A stretch of DNA of 64,000 nt. Source: Spartobacteria bacterium LR76. Lineage in GTDB: Bacteria; Verrucomicrobiota; Verrucomicrobiia; Chthoniobacterales; Terrimicrobiaceae. Position numbers and translations under genes: made by a program. Under the pieces are notes generated by a model. It made no database searches. It saw only the letters and a list, made by a program, of their open reading frames with translations, and was not told where the DNA came from. Shown in pieces: positions 53,337-61,689 of the stretch. Every line of letters starts with the position of its first letter. Within the stretch, counting starts at the first letter, position 1. The stretch spans positions 496,001 to 560,000 of the forward strand of contig QAYZ01000015.1 of NCBI GenBank assembly GCA_003054655.1, read 5' to 3'.

Positions 53337-54554
53337 CTACTCGGCCGGGGCGAGTGAGGCGGGGCGGGTATTGCCTGACCTGTCGATGAAGCGACCGTCG
53401 AGGCGGAGATCCCGGCCCTCTCCCTCAACCTGGAAGACGCCGACGCCGCCCGAGACGGCGGTGGCGAAGCTGTTGGCCAGCAGCAACCCGCGGCCCTGGA
53501 CCACGGTGCCGTCCGTGGTGACCTTGACCGATTTCAAGGTATCGTCGCCCGTCACGGCGACTTTGGCCGAGACATGGACGCCGGGCTGGCCTTGCAGGGT
53601 GCCGACGTAGTTTCCATTGATCCTCGCGGGGGAAAACCGGAAGCTGGGCTGTTCCGGTGAGCCGATGCGGATGGTTTCCGAACCGGCGCGCTCGGAATTT
53701 TCCGACGACCAGACGCCGACGAGCGTCTTGCCCTCGGCCTGCGGCACGATCTGGTAGAGCGCCAGCCCGCCCTCGCGGGAGACGCCGAGCGTGGTGCCGA
53801 TGAGCAGCCCCCTGCCCTGCGTAACCTGTCCGCCGCAATTCCACTCCATCGTCACGATGTTGCCATGGGCATCGATGCGGACCGCGCCCTCGTAAATCCG
53901 GCCATCGGCAGGATCGACCCCCCAGCAGGGGAACTCTCCCACGAGCGAAGAGGCATCGATCGGCACGCTGCGGGCCTCGCCATTTTCGTCGCCCGCCTCG
54001 GGCTTGCGCTCAGAGACATTCGTCACCTTGGCCAAAAGAGCGTCCACCTCGAGATTGGCGGAGAGATCGACCGGGGCGGAATCCGAATGCAGCGGGTCGA
54101 TACTCGACGCCCAGATGCGCAGTTCCAGAGAACGATCAGCCGTCCAGCCTACCGCCTCGATCCCATCCGCCACGATGTTGCCGCGCAGCTTCTCGATGGC
54201 CGCCGTCTGCCTTTTCGTCATCGGCTGGATGGTTACGGCATCGATATCGCGCTTCGACACACGGTAGATAAAAAGCTGGCGGTCGTGAACCGAACCGCCA
54301 TTGACCGCCAGATAGGCGCGGTCCGGCGACCAAAAAAACTCCGGGGTTACGTCTCCCTCGGCAAAGTAGGCGTATTCGCTCTCGCGGGCTTTTTCGTCCC
54401 AAAGGAGCCCGATGGCGCGATTCGGGTTCCCGTTATCGACGATGTAGTAGCGCCGCTCGCCGGGAGCGCCGGACGTCTGCACATCGAGGCAGGCGAAAAG
54501 CGTCGTCGCGCTGACGGCGGCCAATCCTGCGAGGATCCAGCGGGCAAATCTCAT
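53337..54554 (-). CDS. Probable lipoprotein with internal repeat, unknown function
   Basis: A 405-residue exported protein. I use the ATG at 54554, which has GGGAG at ribosome-binding distance and opens a signal peptide MRFARWILAGLAAVSATTLF followed by a Cys, a plausible though imperfect lipobox (LFAC). Residues about 30-190 resemble a single propeller-like segment (EFFWSPDRAYLAVNGGSVHD). The C-terminal half holds two copies of one unit: QVTQGRGLLIGTTLGVSREG and TVVQGRGLLLANSFATAVSG, each followed by a valine/glycine-rich strand pair. Function unknown. Promoter and downstream terminator are both visible. Confidence 0.8.
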   Translation of the reverse strand: MRFARWILAGLAAVSATTLFACLDVQTSGAPGERRYYIVDNGNPNRAIGLLWDEKARESEYAYFAEGDVTPEFFWSPDRAYLAVNGGSVHDRQLFIYRVSKRDIDAVTIQPMTKRQTAAIEKLRGNIVADGIEAVGWTADRSLELRIWASSIDPLHSDSAPVDLSANLEVDALLAKVTNVSERKPEAGDENGEARSVPIDASSLVGEFPCWGVDPADGRIYEGAVRIDAHGNIVTMEWNCGGQVTQGRGLLIGTTLGVSREGGLALYQIVPQAEGKTLVGVWSSENSERAGSETIRIGSPEQPSFRFSPARINGNYVGTLQGQPGVHVSAKVAVTGDDTLKSVKVTTDGTVVQGRGLLLANSFATAVSGGVGVFQVEGEGRDLRLDGRFIDRSGNTRPASLAPAE

Positions 54555-54633
54555 CGTTTCTCCCATCATGCTCCCACGCCAGCCGCAGAACCCTCTGAGG
54601 TATCGCGGCATCGCTTTGCGGGAGGATGCTTTT

Positions 54634-54662
54634 TAGTTAAGCATGGTGCGACGGCAAAGCAA
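54634..54662 (-). promoter_or_regulatory. Sigma70-like promoter of the lipoprotein gene
   Basis: On the minus strand TTGCTT (54657-54662) and TAACTA (54634-54639) are 17 bases apart, about 80 bases before the start codon at 54554. Pattern match only. Confidence 0.4.
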
Positions 54663-54712
54663 GGAATCCGCGTAACAGATTGATAAAAAGCAAGTTAAAG
54701 ATCACTGCCTTT

Positions 54713-54761
54713 CCCGGAAAATAAAAAATCCCCAAGGTGACCGGAATCACCCTGGGGATTT
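54713..54761 (-). terminator. Rho-independent terminator of rplU-rpmA
   Basis: A 15-bp stem with one mismatch, AAATCCCCAAGGTGA (54726-54740) and TCACCCTGGGGATTT (54747-54761), six-base loop CCGGAA, followed on the minus strand by a T-rich tract. It lies 22 bases after the rpmA stop. Confidence 0.85.
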
Positions 54762-54783
54762 AAAGTGAGGTAACTGAGTCGTC

Positions 54784-55035
54784 TTAGGCGGCGACGGGCT
54801 CGACGTTCACGCGACGACCTTCACGGTCGAAGGAAACGCGGCCATCGATCAGCGCCCAGATCGTGTAGTCACGTCCGAGACCGACGTTGCGACCGGGGAT
54901 GAACTTCGTGCCACGCTGGCGGAGAATGATGTTGCCAGCGGTCACAGCCTGACCACCGAACTTCTTCACACCAAGACGCTTGCTGATGCTGTCGCGTCCG
55001 TTCTTGACGGAACCTTGTCCTTTTTTATGGGCCAT
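54784..55035 (-). CDS. rpmA: 50S ribosomal protein L27
   Basis: Peptidyl-transferase-centre protein of the large subunit. The 83-residue sequence begins [20 protein letters not shown] and continues [20 protein letters not shown] and [20 protein letters not shown], complete and without the cleavable N-terminal extension of Firmicutes. The conserved N-terminal tail that reaches the tRNA ends is intact. It follows rplU by 9 bases, the universal L21-L27 pair. Confidence 0.98.
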   Translation of the reverse strand: MAHKKGQGSVKNGRDSISKRLGVKKFGGQAVTAGNIILRQRGTKFIPGRNVGLGRDYTIWALIDGRVSFDREGRRVNVEPVAA

Positions 55036-55044
55036 AAGCCTGGA

Positions 55045-55359
55045 TTAAGCGGTGATGGATTTGATTTTGAGTTTCGTAAGCTGCCGGCGATGGCCCACGG
55101 TGCGGTGGTAGCCTTTGCGGCGCTTGTATTTGAATGCGATAACCTTGTCGTCTTTGATCTGTTCGACCACTTCAGCGACTACGGCTGCGCCCTGGACGAG
55201 CGGTGCGCCAATGGAGAGGTTCGAGCCGTTGGAAACCAAAAGCACTTCCTCGAACTTCGCCTCCGCGCCCGCGTCGAAATCGAGTTTCTCGACTTCGATC
55301 ACGTCACCTTCCGCGACGCGGTATTGTTTGCCACCTGTTTGAATGACTGCGTATGCCAT
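55045..55359 (-). CDS. rplU: 50S ribosomal protein L21
   Basis: 23S rRNA-binding protein. The 104-residue sequence starts [20 protein letters not shown] and has the C-terminal [21 protein letters not shown] use the ATG at 55359 because it has a perfect AGGAGG ribosome-binding site; the longer open frame upstream is leader. One of few genes in the window with a canonical Shine-Dalgarno. First gene of the rplU-rpmA unit, no obg gene following. Confidence 0.98.
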   Translation of the reverse strand: MAYAVIQTGGKQYRVAEGDVIEVEKLDFDAGAEAKFEEVLLVSNGSNLSIGAPLVQGAAVVAEVVEQIKDDKVIAFKYKRRKGYHRTVGHRRQLTKLKIKSITA

Positions 55360-55430
55360 GAAATAACCTCCTCTGTAGGAACTGGCGAAAGTCTCATACT
55401 GAACTTTTTGCAGCAAGCGAAATTTTTACC

Positions 55431-55459
55431 TTGCGAAAACTTTCCCAAAACGCAACATT
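55431..55459 (+). promoter_or_regulatory. Possible promoter of tRNA-Leu
   Basis: TTGCGA (55431-55436) and AACATT (55454-55459) with a 17-base spacer, 14 bases before the mature tRNA 5' end. The -10 box is weak. Confidence 0.35.
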
Positions 55460-55473
55460 GCCACCCCTTTCCC

Positions 55474-55554
55474 GCTCGGGTGGTGAAATGGCAGACACGT
55501 ACGTTTGAGGGGCGTATGCCGCAAGGCATGGGGGTTCAAGTCCCCCCCCGAGCA
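55474..55554 (+). tRNA. tRNA-Leu (anticodon GAG)
   Basis: Full class II cloverleaf: acceptor stem GCTCGGG/CCCGAGC plus discriminator A; D-arm in TGGTGAAATGGCAGACAC; anticodon stem TACGT/GCGTA with loop TTGAGGG, anticodon GAG reading CUC/CUU; long variable arm TGCCGCAAGGCA; T-arm GGGGGTTCAAGTCCCCC. CCA is not encoded. A T-rich tract follows directly and may end the transcript. Confidence 0.96.
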
Positions 55555-55961
55555 CTTTTTTCTTTTTGATGACTCTCCTCCTTCGAGGGAGTCGAGTCCT
55601 CCAAAGGCGGCGACGCCTCCCGCACAATGATGCCGGGGCCAGCCCAGAGTATTGACTCGCAGCGATCCATACTTTTTCCCGTCAAGGCATCCCGAATGCC
55701 GGTTGCTCCTTGGGAATTATCTTTGCCGATACCGGAGGGTCGCTGTTATCGGCGATTACAATGGTTGCCTCGATCTTGGCGGCACAATGCCGTTTCAAAC
55801 CCTTCAGCAGCCGAACCCGGCACCCGGAGGAAAGCCAGCATCTCCTGTGTCAGGAGCGCGCGCCAGCGTCCCCGCTCGATATGCCTGCTCCCGAACGACG
55901 AGCGAAGGAATCTTCCGATGATCCTCGTCGATGCCACCGGGTTTCGGAGGCGGGCAATCGC
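55555..55961. other. Eroded noncoding stretch downstream of tRNA-Leu
   Basis: No intact gene. On the minus strand all three frames contain short protein-like runs (for example GGIDEDHRKIPSLVVREQAY and AKIEATIVIADNSDPPVSAK) interrupted by stops or shifted against each other, as expected for a decayed coding region. A remnant of a sugar-responsive regulator is possible but cannot be shown. The first part (55555-55570) is the T-rich tail of the tRNA gene. Confidence 0.45.
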
Positions 55962-56255
55962 CTACAGATTGAACCCTCCCGCCTGGATCAGGTCACGATA
56001 CCAGTAGGCGGAATCCTTTAGCGTTCGGGTTTGGGTCTCGAAATCGACATGGATGATGCCAAATCGTTCCTTATAGCCTTCCGCCCATTCAAAATTGTCC
56101 AAGACAGACCAGAGAAAGTACCCTCGAACGTCAATGCCATCGGCAATCGCTCGTCCCAGTTCCTTCAGATACCGGGAAAGAAAATCGATTCTTTGCGGAT
56201 CGTGGCATCTTCCGTCCTCGGAGACCCAATCGACACCGGACATGCCGTTCTCCAT
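55962..56255 (-). pseudogene. 3' fragment of a GH1 beta-glucosidase gene
   Basis: The frame encodes the last 97 residues of a glycoside hydrolase family 1 enzyme: the nucleophile motif ENG right at the start, then DGIDVRGYFLWSVLDNFEWA, EGYKERFGIIHVDFETQTRT and a terminal WYRDLIQ. A complete GH1 protein has about 450 residues; here in-frame stops lie just upstream and the catalytic acid/base half is gone. The upstream 400 bases (56265-56667) contain no recognisable GH1 sequence, so the gene was truncated by a rearrangement or deletion. Not functional. Confidence 0.85.
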
Positions 56256-56667
56256 GATGACGTCTCAATCTCAGGAGTGCAAAGCCATTAACAATCCCGC
56301 CTATCTCCGCCTCCGCACCGCTACTGATACACCGATCTACCTGATGCGTCCCGAGGTCACAATGACTGGCGCGGCCACGTTGCGTCCGTTTGGCAACCGG
56401 GATTCCAGCGGAACAGTCACACAGACACCCATGCGGATCCCCTCTCTCGCCAGCTACAATCTCTCCTAGAACTGGGCCATGGTAGACATCGATCAAAAGC
56501 TCTCCCGGGTTCAAAGCTGGGATATTTCCAAGTACCCCAAATCCCCACTGCTCGGCAATGTGCGCATGGCGCTGTATTTCGACTGGCATGTCGGCACCAT
56601 CCCGGCGACGGAAGACCCCTGACGTAAGCAGGGGCAATCCCCACACTGAGGCCGATACCTGACTGGC
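56256..56667. other. Noncoding stretch between GH1 fragment and the SIS isomerase gene
   Basis: No supported gene. The longest minus-strand frame has protein-like pieces (WGFGVLGNIPALNPGELLID) but no recognisable family, and other frames are broken by stops. A hairpin CCCCTG-ACGTAAG-CAGGGG (56616-56634) lies 34 bases behind the SIS gene stop and may be a weak terminator of the sugar operon; it lacks a T run. Confidence 0.45.
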
Positions 56668-57252
56668 TCAGTGTCGAGGCAGATCCCTCTCGACCAGTTC
56701 GCACAGGACATGCAGCAGGAATTTCTGCGCCTCCTGGATGCGGGCAGTCACCGTGCCCGGCGTGAAGATAGTGATATCCGCAGCGTCGCGGGAAAATCCT
56801 CCGTCCCTGCCGAGCAGAGCCACACTGATGACCCTGGCATCCTTCGCAGCCTCCAGCGCGGCCAGAATGTTGCGGGATTTTCCGCTGGTGGATAGAGCGA
56901 TCAGCACGTCGCCCTCCTGCCCGTAAGCCCGCACCTGACGCGCAAAGATCTGCTCAAAGACGTAATCATTGCCGATGGCCGTGAGCAGCCCGCCATCCGC
57001 CGCCAGTGCGAGCGCGGGATACGGTCTCCGGTCCTCCTTGAACCGGCAGGTGAACTCCGAGGCAATATGTCCTGCGTCGGCAGCGCTTCCTCCGTTGCCG
57101 CAAAAGAGAAGCTTGCGGCCCGAGACCAGGCTGCGCGTGATGAGGTCTGCCAGCGCTTGAATTTCCTGCCCCAGCCCGGCGAGGGCCTGGAAGGTCTCCA
57201 GCGCATCGCTGAGGGATTCCAGATAGGCGGAAGCAGAGGGATGAGAGTTCAT
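56668..57252 (-). CDS. SIS-domain sugar isomerase (GmhA-like)
   Basis: A 194-residue single SIS domain protein resembling sedoheptulose-7-phosphate isomerase. The phosphate-binding loop LLFCGNGGSAADAGHIASEF and STSGKSRNI are clear; the GmhA catalytic Glu (ASEFTCRF) and His (KFLLHVL near the end) are both kept. I take the ATG at 57252; a TTG at 57267 is in frame. It is the last gene of the rhamnose-isomerase operon rather than of a heptose or LPS locus, so a sugar-phosphate isomerase of the catabolic pathway is more likely than GmhA itself. Substrate unproven. Confidence 0.85.
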   Translation of the reverse strand: MNSHPSASAYLESLSDALETFQALAGLGQEIQALADLITRSLVSGRKLLFCGNGGSAADAGHIASEFTCRFKEDRRPYPALALAADGGLLTAIGNDYVFEQIFARQVRAYGQEGDVLIALSTSGKSRNILAALEAAKDARVISVALLGRDGGFSRDAADITIFTPGTVTARIQEAQKFLLHVLCELVERDLPRH

Positions 57253-57270
57253 AGTAGAATCGATCAACGG

Positions 57271-58521
57271 TTACCCGCGATGAGCCAGAACGCCAGACTC
57301 ATAGGCTTTCACCGTCTGCATCCACTCGCCATCGGCGGGCTTGTCCTGGCGGCGGCAAAACTCCTCCCAAACCAGACCCCAGGGCAGCGACTTGCTCTCC
57401 TCGAGGAGGGCCAGGCGGGTGGTGAGATCGTTTTCGTTCTCCGCCGCCTGCAGCCGCCCCTGCGGGCGGAGCAGCCCAATGAGGAGGGCTTTCTGCGTAT
57501 TGCGGGTGCCAATGATCCAGGCCGCCACGCGGTTGATGCTGGCGTCGAAAAAGTCGAGGCCGATATGCACGCGGTCGAGCGCATTGCACGCCGCCACCTC
57601 CTCGAGGATCGCCCTGGTGGGATCATCGAGCGAGACCACATGGTCGCTATCCCACCGCACGCCGCGGCTGACGTGCAGCAACAGGCTGGGCACAAATAGC
57701 AGGCAGGAGGAAATCTTGTCCGCTACAGACTCGGTCGGGTGGAAGTGCCCGGCATCGAGGCAGAGCGTCAATCCGCGCCGCGCCGCATAGCCGAGGTAAA
57801 ACTCATGCGATCCCACCGTGTAGGATTCAAAGCCGATGCCGAAGAGCTTGCTCTCGACCGCATCGATATTCCATGCCGATTTCGAGCGGTCCTGGAAAAC
57901 CTCGTCGAGCGATTCCATCAGCCGCTCGCGCGGCGCCAGGCGGTCGGCCGGGGTATCCTTGTAGCCATCCGGTATCCAGACATTGGTCACGACGGGATTC
58001 TTCAACTGCTCGCCGATGGCGGCTCCGATCTCCCGGCTCGCGATGCAATGCTCGATCCAGAATTTCCGGATTGCCGGATCGCGGTGCGACAGGGTGAATC
58101 CCTCGCTCGCGAGCGGATGAGCATAGCAGGTGGGATTGAAGTCGATACCGAAACCGCGCCCCTGCGCCCAGTCGACCCAGCTTTGGAAGTGCTCGATGGT
58201 GAGGGCGTTGCGGTCGACCCTGCGCGACTGGAAGTCCGCATAGCACGCATGGAGGTTCAGCCGCAGCTTTCCCGGGATCAGGGCCGCCGCCGTGTCGAGG
58301 TCGGCGCGGAGTTCGTCGATGTTCCGGGCGCGACCGGGATAGTTCCCCGTGGCCTGGCAGCCTCCGCCGCCGAGCGAAGGGTCCTGCTCCTCGAATCCCC
58401 TCACGTCATCGCCCTGCCAGCACTGGAGCGAGACGGGCGTGGCGGCGAGGCGGTCGAGAGCGGACTCGGTGTCCACCCCGGCCTTGTGAAAGATTTCCCT
58501 GGCGATTGAATAGTGTGACAT
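57271..58521 (-). CDS. rhaA: L-rhamnose isomerase
   Basis: Converts L-rhamnose to L-rhamnulose. The 416-residue protein matches the E. coli-type enzyme throughout: [72 protein letters not shown]-like residues ([20 protein letters not shown]), [36 protein letters not shown] and [20 protein letters not shown], which contain the metal ligands. Fourth gene of the minus operon; 3 bases after the preceding stop. No rhaB or rhaD adjacent. The GH78-like rhamnosidase nearby supports rhamnose as substrate, although this enzyme class also accepts D-allose. Confidence 0.96.
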   Translation of the reverse strand: MSHYSIAREIFHKAGVDTESALDRLAATPVSLQCWQGDDVRGFEEQDPSLGGGGCQATGNYPGRARNIDELRADLDTAAALIPGKLRLNLHACYADFQSRRVDRNALTIEHFQSWVDWAQGRGFGIDFNPTCYAHPLASEGFTLSHRDPAIRKFWIEHCIASREIGAAIGEQLKNPVVTNVWIPDGYKDTPADRLAPRERLMESLDEVFQDRSKSAWNIDAVESKLFGIGFESYTVGSHEFYLGYAARRGLTLCLDAGHFHPTESVADKISSCLLFVPSLLLHVSRGVRWDSDHVVSLDDPTRAILEEVAACNALDRVHIGLDFFDASINRVAAWIIGTRNTQKALLIGLLRPQGRLQAAENENDLTTRLALLEESKSLPWGLVWEEFCRRQDKPADGEWMQTVKAYESGVLAHRG

Positions 58522-58524
58522 GAC

Positions 58525-59439
58525 TTAGCTTTGAAAAGTTTCCTTCAGCGCGCGCAGCGACTCGCGCAGTTGCGTACCCAGTTCCGGATCGGAGTAGTCG
58601 CGCCCGATCTTCGGCCCGCCGATCTCGAGGTAGCCGATGACGTGCTCGACCGGCCAGCGCGCGGCGTTGGCCTCCACGATCTCCCGGACCTGCGCGAGAT
58701 CGACGATCCCCCGGCGGCGCTCCTCGGGCGAAAAACCAAAGGTGCTGTTGAAGATCGCATCGGTGTTCTTGAAATGAAACTCCGCCATCCAGTCGATCGA
58801 GTATTCAAACAGCTCAAGGTTTCCGTGAATGACCTTCCGGTCGCGGTCGGCGATGCCATGGCTGATGTCGCCGCAAAGGTACACCGGCACCGTGGTGGCC
58901 CGGTTCTCCTGGTGATAGGCCGCCGCCGCCGTCATCATCGCCCGGATCTCGTCCGGCGTGGAGGGCGGCTCGGCCAGGCACGACATGGGTTCCAACGTGA
59001 TCGCCTTCAGCCCGAGGGCATGGGCGCGGTGCATGAGCCCGCAGAGGTTGCGATGGAAACACTCCAGCCCCGCGGCCTTGGAGTCGAGCCGGTCGCGATA
59101 AACCGCCCCGGGGTTCCACCCGCAGTAGTCCACCCCCAGCCGCGCTGCCACCTCCAGCAGCCGTTCGCAGCCGGCCCGCGCGGCTTTCTCCATGTAGGGA
59201 TCGTTGTAAAAAAATCCACCCAGTTCGCGATGGGAAGTAAAGACGCTCTTGAGGATCAGGTCGCGCTGGCGCGCCTCCTCTTTCAGCGCCTCGAACCACT
59301 CCGGGTCGAGCGAGTAAATCTCAAAGAACGAGCCGACCTGCACATAGCGCACGCCCTCCTCCGCGAGCAGGTCAAACAGCCACGGAAAGCTGTAGCGTGT
59401 TTCAATAGGGTCACTCTTCAATCCTAGGTCCAGTTTCAT
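58525..59439 (-). CDS. Sugar phosphate isomerase/epimerase family protein (TIM barrel)
   Basis: A 304-residue xylose-isomerase-like TIM barrel. The divalent metal site of this family is traceable: Glu in KAITLEPMSCLAE, Asp in YLCGDISHG, His in EFHFKNTD and Glu in IGYLEIGGPK, in the usual order. The N-terminus starts LDLGLKSDPIETRYSFPWLF. Members include ketose 3-epimerases and sugar isomerases; the exact reaction is not inferable. Its start overlaps the preceding dehydrogenase stop (ATGA), showing tight coupling in the operon. Confidence 0.88.
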   Translation of the reverse strand: MKLDLGLKSDPIETRYSFPWLFDLLAEEGVRYVQVGSFFEIYSLDPEWFEALKEEARQRDLILKSVFTSHRELGGFFYNDPYMEKAARAGCERLLEVAARLGVDYCGWNPGAVYRDRLDSKAAGLECFHRNLCGLMHRAHALGLKAITLEPMSCLAEPPSTPDEIRAMMTAAAAYHQENRATTVPVYLCGDISHGIADRDRKVIHGNLELFEYSIDWMAEFHFKNTDAIFNSTFGFSPEERRRGIVDLAQVREIVEANAARWPVEHVIGYLEIGGPKIGRDYSDPELGTQLRESLRALKETFQS

Positions 59440-60497
59440 TGGTTCACCTCCGGGGTAATGTCAAAAATCACTTTGTTGTGGAACCCGCGGCCCTGCGCGA
59501 GTTCGTCGAAAATACGGGGACCGTCCTCCAGCGGCAGACGGTCGGTAATGAGCGGCTCGACGATCAGTTGGCGGTCGAGGAACTTCAGGACGGTACTCCA
59601 GTCGTCGCGGCCGATGGGAGACACCTTGCTGTTCCACGTACCGAGGATCGTGAGTTCCTTGCGCAGGATGTCGGAGAAATCCTTTTCCCCGATGCGAAAC
59701 TCGCCCGCGATGTTGCCCATGAAAAGCACCTCGCCAAACGCCCCGGCGACTTTCACCGCCTGGAGAAAGGTCTTGGGCAGTCCGCAGGCTTCGACGCTGC
59801 GAGCCACTCCAGCCCCGTTCGTCGCAGCCTGGATGGCCTCCACGGCATCGGTCTCCACCGCATTGATCGGGAGGAATCCCATCTTCTCCGCGATACCGAG
59901 CTTGCGCTCATCGATATCGACCACGAACACGCGCGAGCAGCCATGGATGCGCAGCCACTGCGCCGCCATGTTGCCGATCGGCCCGGCGCCGAAGACCACC
60001 GCGTCGTCGCCCGCCTGGCAGTGCATGCGCCGGATGCCATGCAGCGCCACCGCCGCTGGCTCCGTCATCGAGGCGTGCAGGAGATTGACCTCGTCGGGCA
60101 CGGGGAAAAGATTCCACTCCGGGATTTCGAGATACTCGGAGAACGCCCCGTCGCGGCGCGAACCGTAGTAATCGTATTTCCTCGCCTGCGCGTAATCACC
60201 CGTCTGGCAGGCCGGATCAGACTCCGCTTCCAGCGGGAGAAGAGGGAATACTGCGACTCGCGCCCCCTTGGCAAAGCGCCCGCCCTCCGCGGGCCGCTCG
60301 ATCACGCCGCTGAATTCATGCCCCATCACCAGCGGATAGTGATAGGCCTTGCCCCGGAATCCCCGGCCGATGTCGCTGCCGCAAATACCGCAGGCCGCGA
60401 CGCGCACGAGGGCGCAGTTGGACTGCGGACCCGGACCCACCGGGAAATCGGTGCGGAACACCAGCCTGCCGTCTGCTTCGAGTACGAGAGCTTTCAT
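59436..60497 (-). CDS. Zinc-type dehydrogenase related to galactitol-1-phosphate 5-dehydrogenase (GatD-like)
   Basis: A 353-residue medium-chain dehydrogenase. Catalytic zinc ligands are in place: Cys in ACGICGSDIG, His-Glu in MGHEFSG and Glu in MTEPAAVALHG; the cofactor loop is VVFGAGPIGNMAAQWLR. KYDYYGSRRDGAFSEYLEIP matches GatD closely. The structural zinc lobe, however, keeps only one of the four Cys of GatD (PLLPLEAESDPACQTGDYAQ), so this enzyme probably lacks the structural zinc. I use the ATG at 60497. Likely oxidises a polyol or deoxy-sugar derivative of the pathway. Confidence 0.9.
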   Translation of the reverse strand: MKALVLEADGRLVFRTDFPVGPGPQSNCALVRVAACGICGSDIGRGFRGKAYHYPLVMGHEFSGVIERPAEGGRFAKGARVAVFPLLPLEAESDPACQTGDYAQARKYDYYGSRRDGAFSEYLEIPEWNLFPVPDEVNLLHASMTEPAAVALHGIRRMHCQAGDDAVVFGAGPIGNMAAQWLRIHGCSRVFVVDIDERKLGIAEKMGFLPINAVETDAVEAIQAATNGAGVARSVEACGLPKTFLQAVKVAGAFGEVLFMGNIAGEFRIGEKDFSDILRKELTILGTWNSKVSPIGRDDWSTVLKFLDRQLIVEPLITDRLPLEDGPRIFDELAQGRGFHNKVIFDITPEVNQ

Positions 60498-60505
60498 AAA
60501 AACGA

Positions 60506-61609
60506 TCAATCCCAGTGCACGATCACCTTGAGGCTGTCGGCGTCGGCCGCCCGCTCCACCGCCTCGCGCAGCTTTGTCGCGGGGAAGCGCTCGGTGTCGT
60601 TGGTCATCCGGTCGAGGAGCGGCAGCCCGCCCTGGCTGAGAAACTGATGCGCCAGCCGGATGCCGTGCATGCTCGATCCATGCGTCGCTTGATAGCACTG
60701 CAGCTTGTAGTGAATGTCGTTGTTCAGGTCGACCTGATGAAGGATGGGCGGCTTTCCGCCGGCGTTCTTCACCCCGGCATGACCGTCCATCACCGTACCG
60801 TGCCCCATGAGCTTCGTCGCGAGTTCGTAGGCGGCCTGGACCGGCGCGTTGACCATGACGAAATGCGGCTCATTGAAGGGCAGGCACTCGCGCCGGACAT
60901 TCTCGATCACTGCGTCATCCCACCTGATCCCCACCACGCGGCTGTCGCCAAAATCCCGCAGCACGCGCTGCAGGCGCTCCTCGCCGCGGTTGACCAGGAT
61001 GACCTTGCGCGCACCCATGCGCTGCACGCTCTGCAGAGCATACGCGCCCTGCGAACCCGCGCCGATGAGAACGACCACGCGGTTCTCGATACAGTTGTTC
61101 ACCCGCGTCAGCCCTTCCAGCGAGCACGCCAGCGGTTCAAGCTGGCAGGCGTGGTCGGGATTGAATCCCGCCGGGAACTTCATGATCGGCCCGAGCTCCA
61201 CGAACCACTGCGGCAGCACGGCATAGCGCCGCGCGAACCCGGGAAACTCATGCCCCGTCGCCTGGGTGTTGGGGCAGCTCGTCCAGTCGCCGGTGCCCTC
61301 GTCCCCGCAGTAGATGCAGGTACGGTCGCCGCACGGGATGTCGCACCCGAGGGCGATCAGGTCGCCCTCAGCAAACTTCGTCACCCCAGCGCCGATGGCA
61401 TCCACCACCCCGCTCATTTCATGCAGCACGATGGCCGGCCATTTTTTGATCCGGGGCAGCCCCGAGCGATAAATGATCACGTCGGACTGACAAATGGATG
61501 TGCGCAGGGTCCGCACTCGGATCTCGCCGGGTCCAGGCTCGGGCAGCGCCTCTTCCACGGCTTCGAACTCTCCACCCGGGCGATTGAGGTAATAAACGAG
61601 GTTTTTCAA
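60506..61609 (-). CDS. Zinc-type medium-chain dehydrogenase
   Basis: First gene of the sugar operon, 367 residues from the TTG at 61609. No ATG is available near the start; the TTG at 61642 in the same frame would put the coding region across the operator repeats, so 61609 (reading LKNLVYYLNRPGG) is preferred. Catalytic residues lie in SICQSDVI and VLHEMSG; the structural zinc Cys are complete (DIPCGDRTCIYCGDEGTGDW, then SCP). Cofactor loop VVLIGAGSQGAYALQSVQRM. It differs clearly from the GatD-like neighbour, so the operon encodes two distinct oxidations. Confidence 0.85.
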   Translation of the reverse strand: MKNLVYYLNRPGGEFEAVEEALPEPGPGEIRVRTLRTSICQSDVIIYRSGLPRIKKWPAIVLHEMSGVVDAIGAGVTKFAEGDLIALGCDIPCGDRTCIYCGDEGTGDWTSCPNTQATGHEFPGFARRYAVLPQWFVELGPIMKFPAGFNPDHACQLEPLACSLEGLTRVNNCIENRVVVLIGAGSQGAYALQSVQRMGARKVILVNRGEERLQRVLRDFGDSRVVGIRWDDAVIENVRRECLPFNEPHFVMVNAPVQAAYELATKLMGHGTVMDGHAGVKNAGGKPPILHQVDLNNDIHYKLQCYQATHGSSMHGIRLAHQFLSQGGLPLLDRMTNDTERFPATKLREAVERAADADSLKVIVHWD

Positions 61610-61616
61610 GGAAAAA

Positions 61617-61686
61617 GGATCGATTAATGATTGATTTAGCAACCTATCGGCCTTAAATCAATCATATATCAATCACTTTTCAATCA
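61617..61686. promoter_or_regulatory. Divergent operator array: ATCAATCA repeats at 11-base period
   Basis: Direct copies ATCAATCA at 61657-61664, ATCAATCA at 61668-61675 and TTCAATCA at 61679-61686 start exactly 11 bases apart, that is, on one face of the helix. On the other side inverted copies TGATTGAT (61628-61635) and the weaker GGATCGAT (61617-61624) are also 11 bases apart. The array fills the gap between the divergent dehydrogenase and epimerase genes; the DeoR-type regulator encoded at 62440 is the natural candidate to bind it. Confidence 0.8.
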
Positions 61687-61689
61687 TTT

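Noticed and set aside
56131-56646. Minus-strand 171-codon frame between the GH1 fragment and the SIS gene
   Set aside because: It overlaps the GH1 fragment in another frame, has no family resemblance and ends in Arg-rich shadow sequence.
61610-61642. TTG at 61642 as the start of the first dehydrogenase
   Set aside because: It would make the operator repeats coding and add residues not expected in the family; the TTG at 61609 lies just outside the array.
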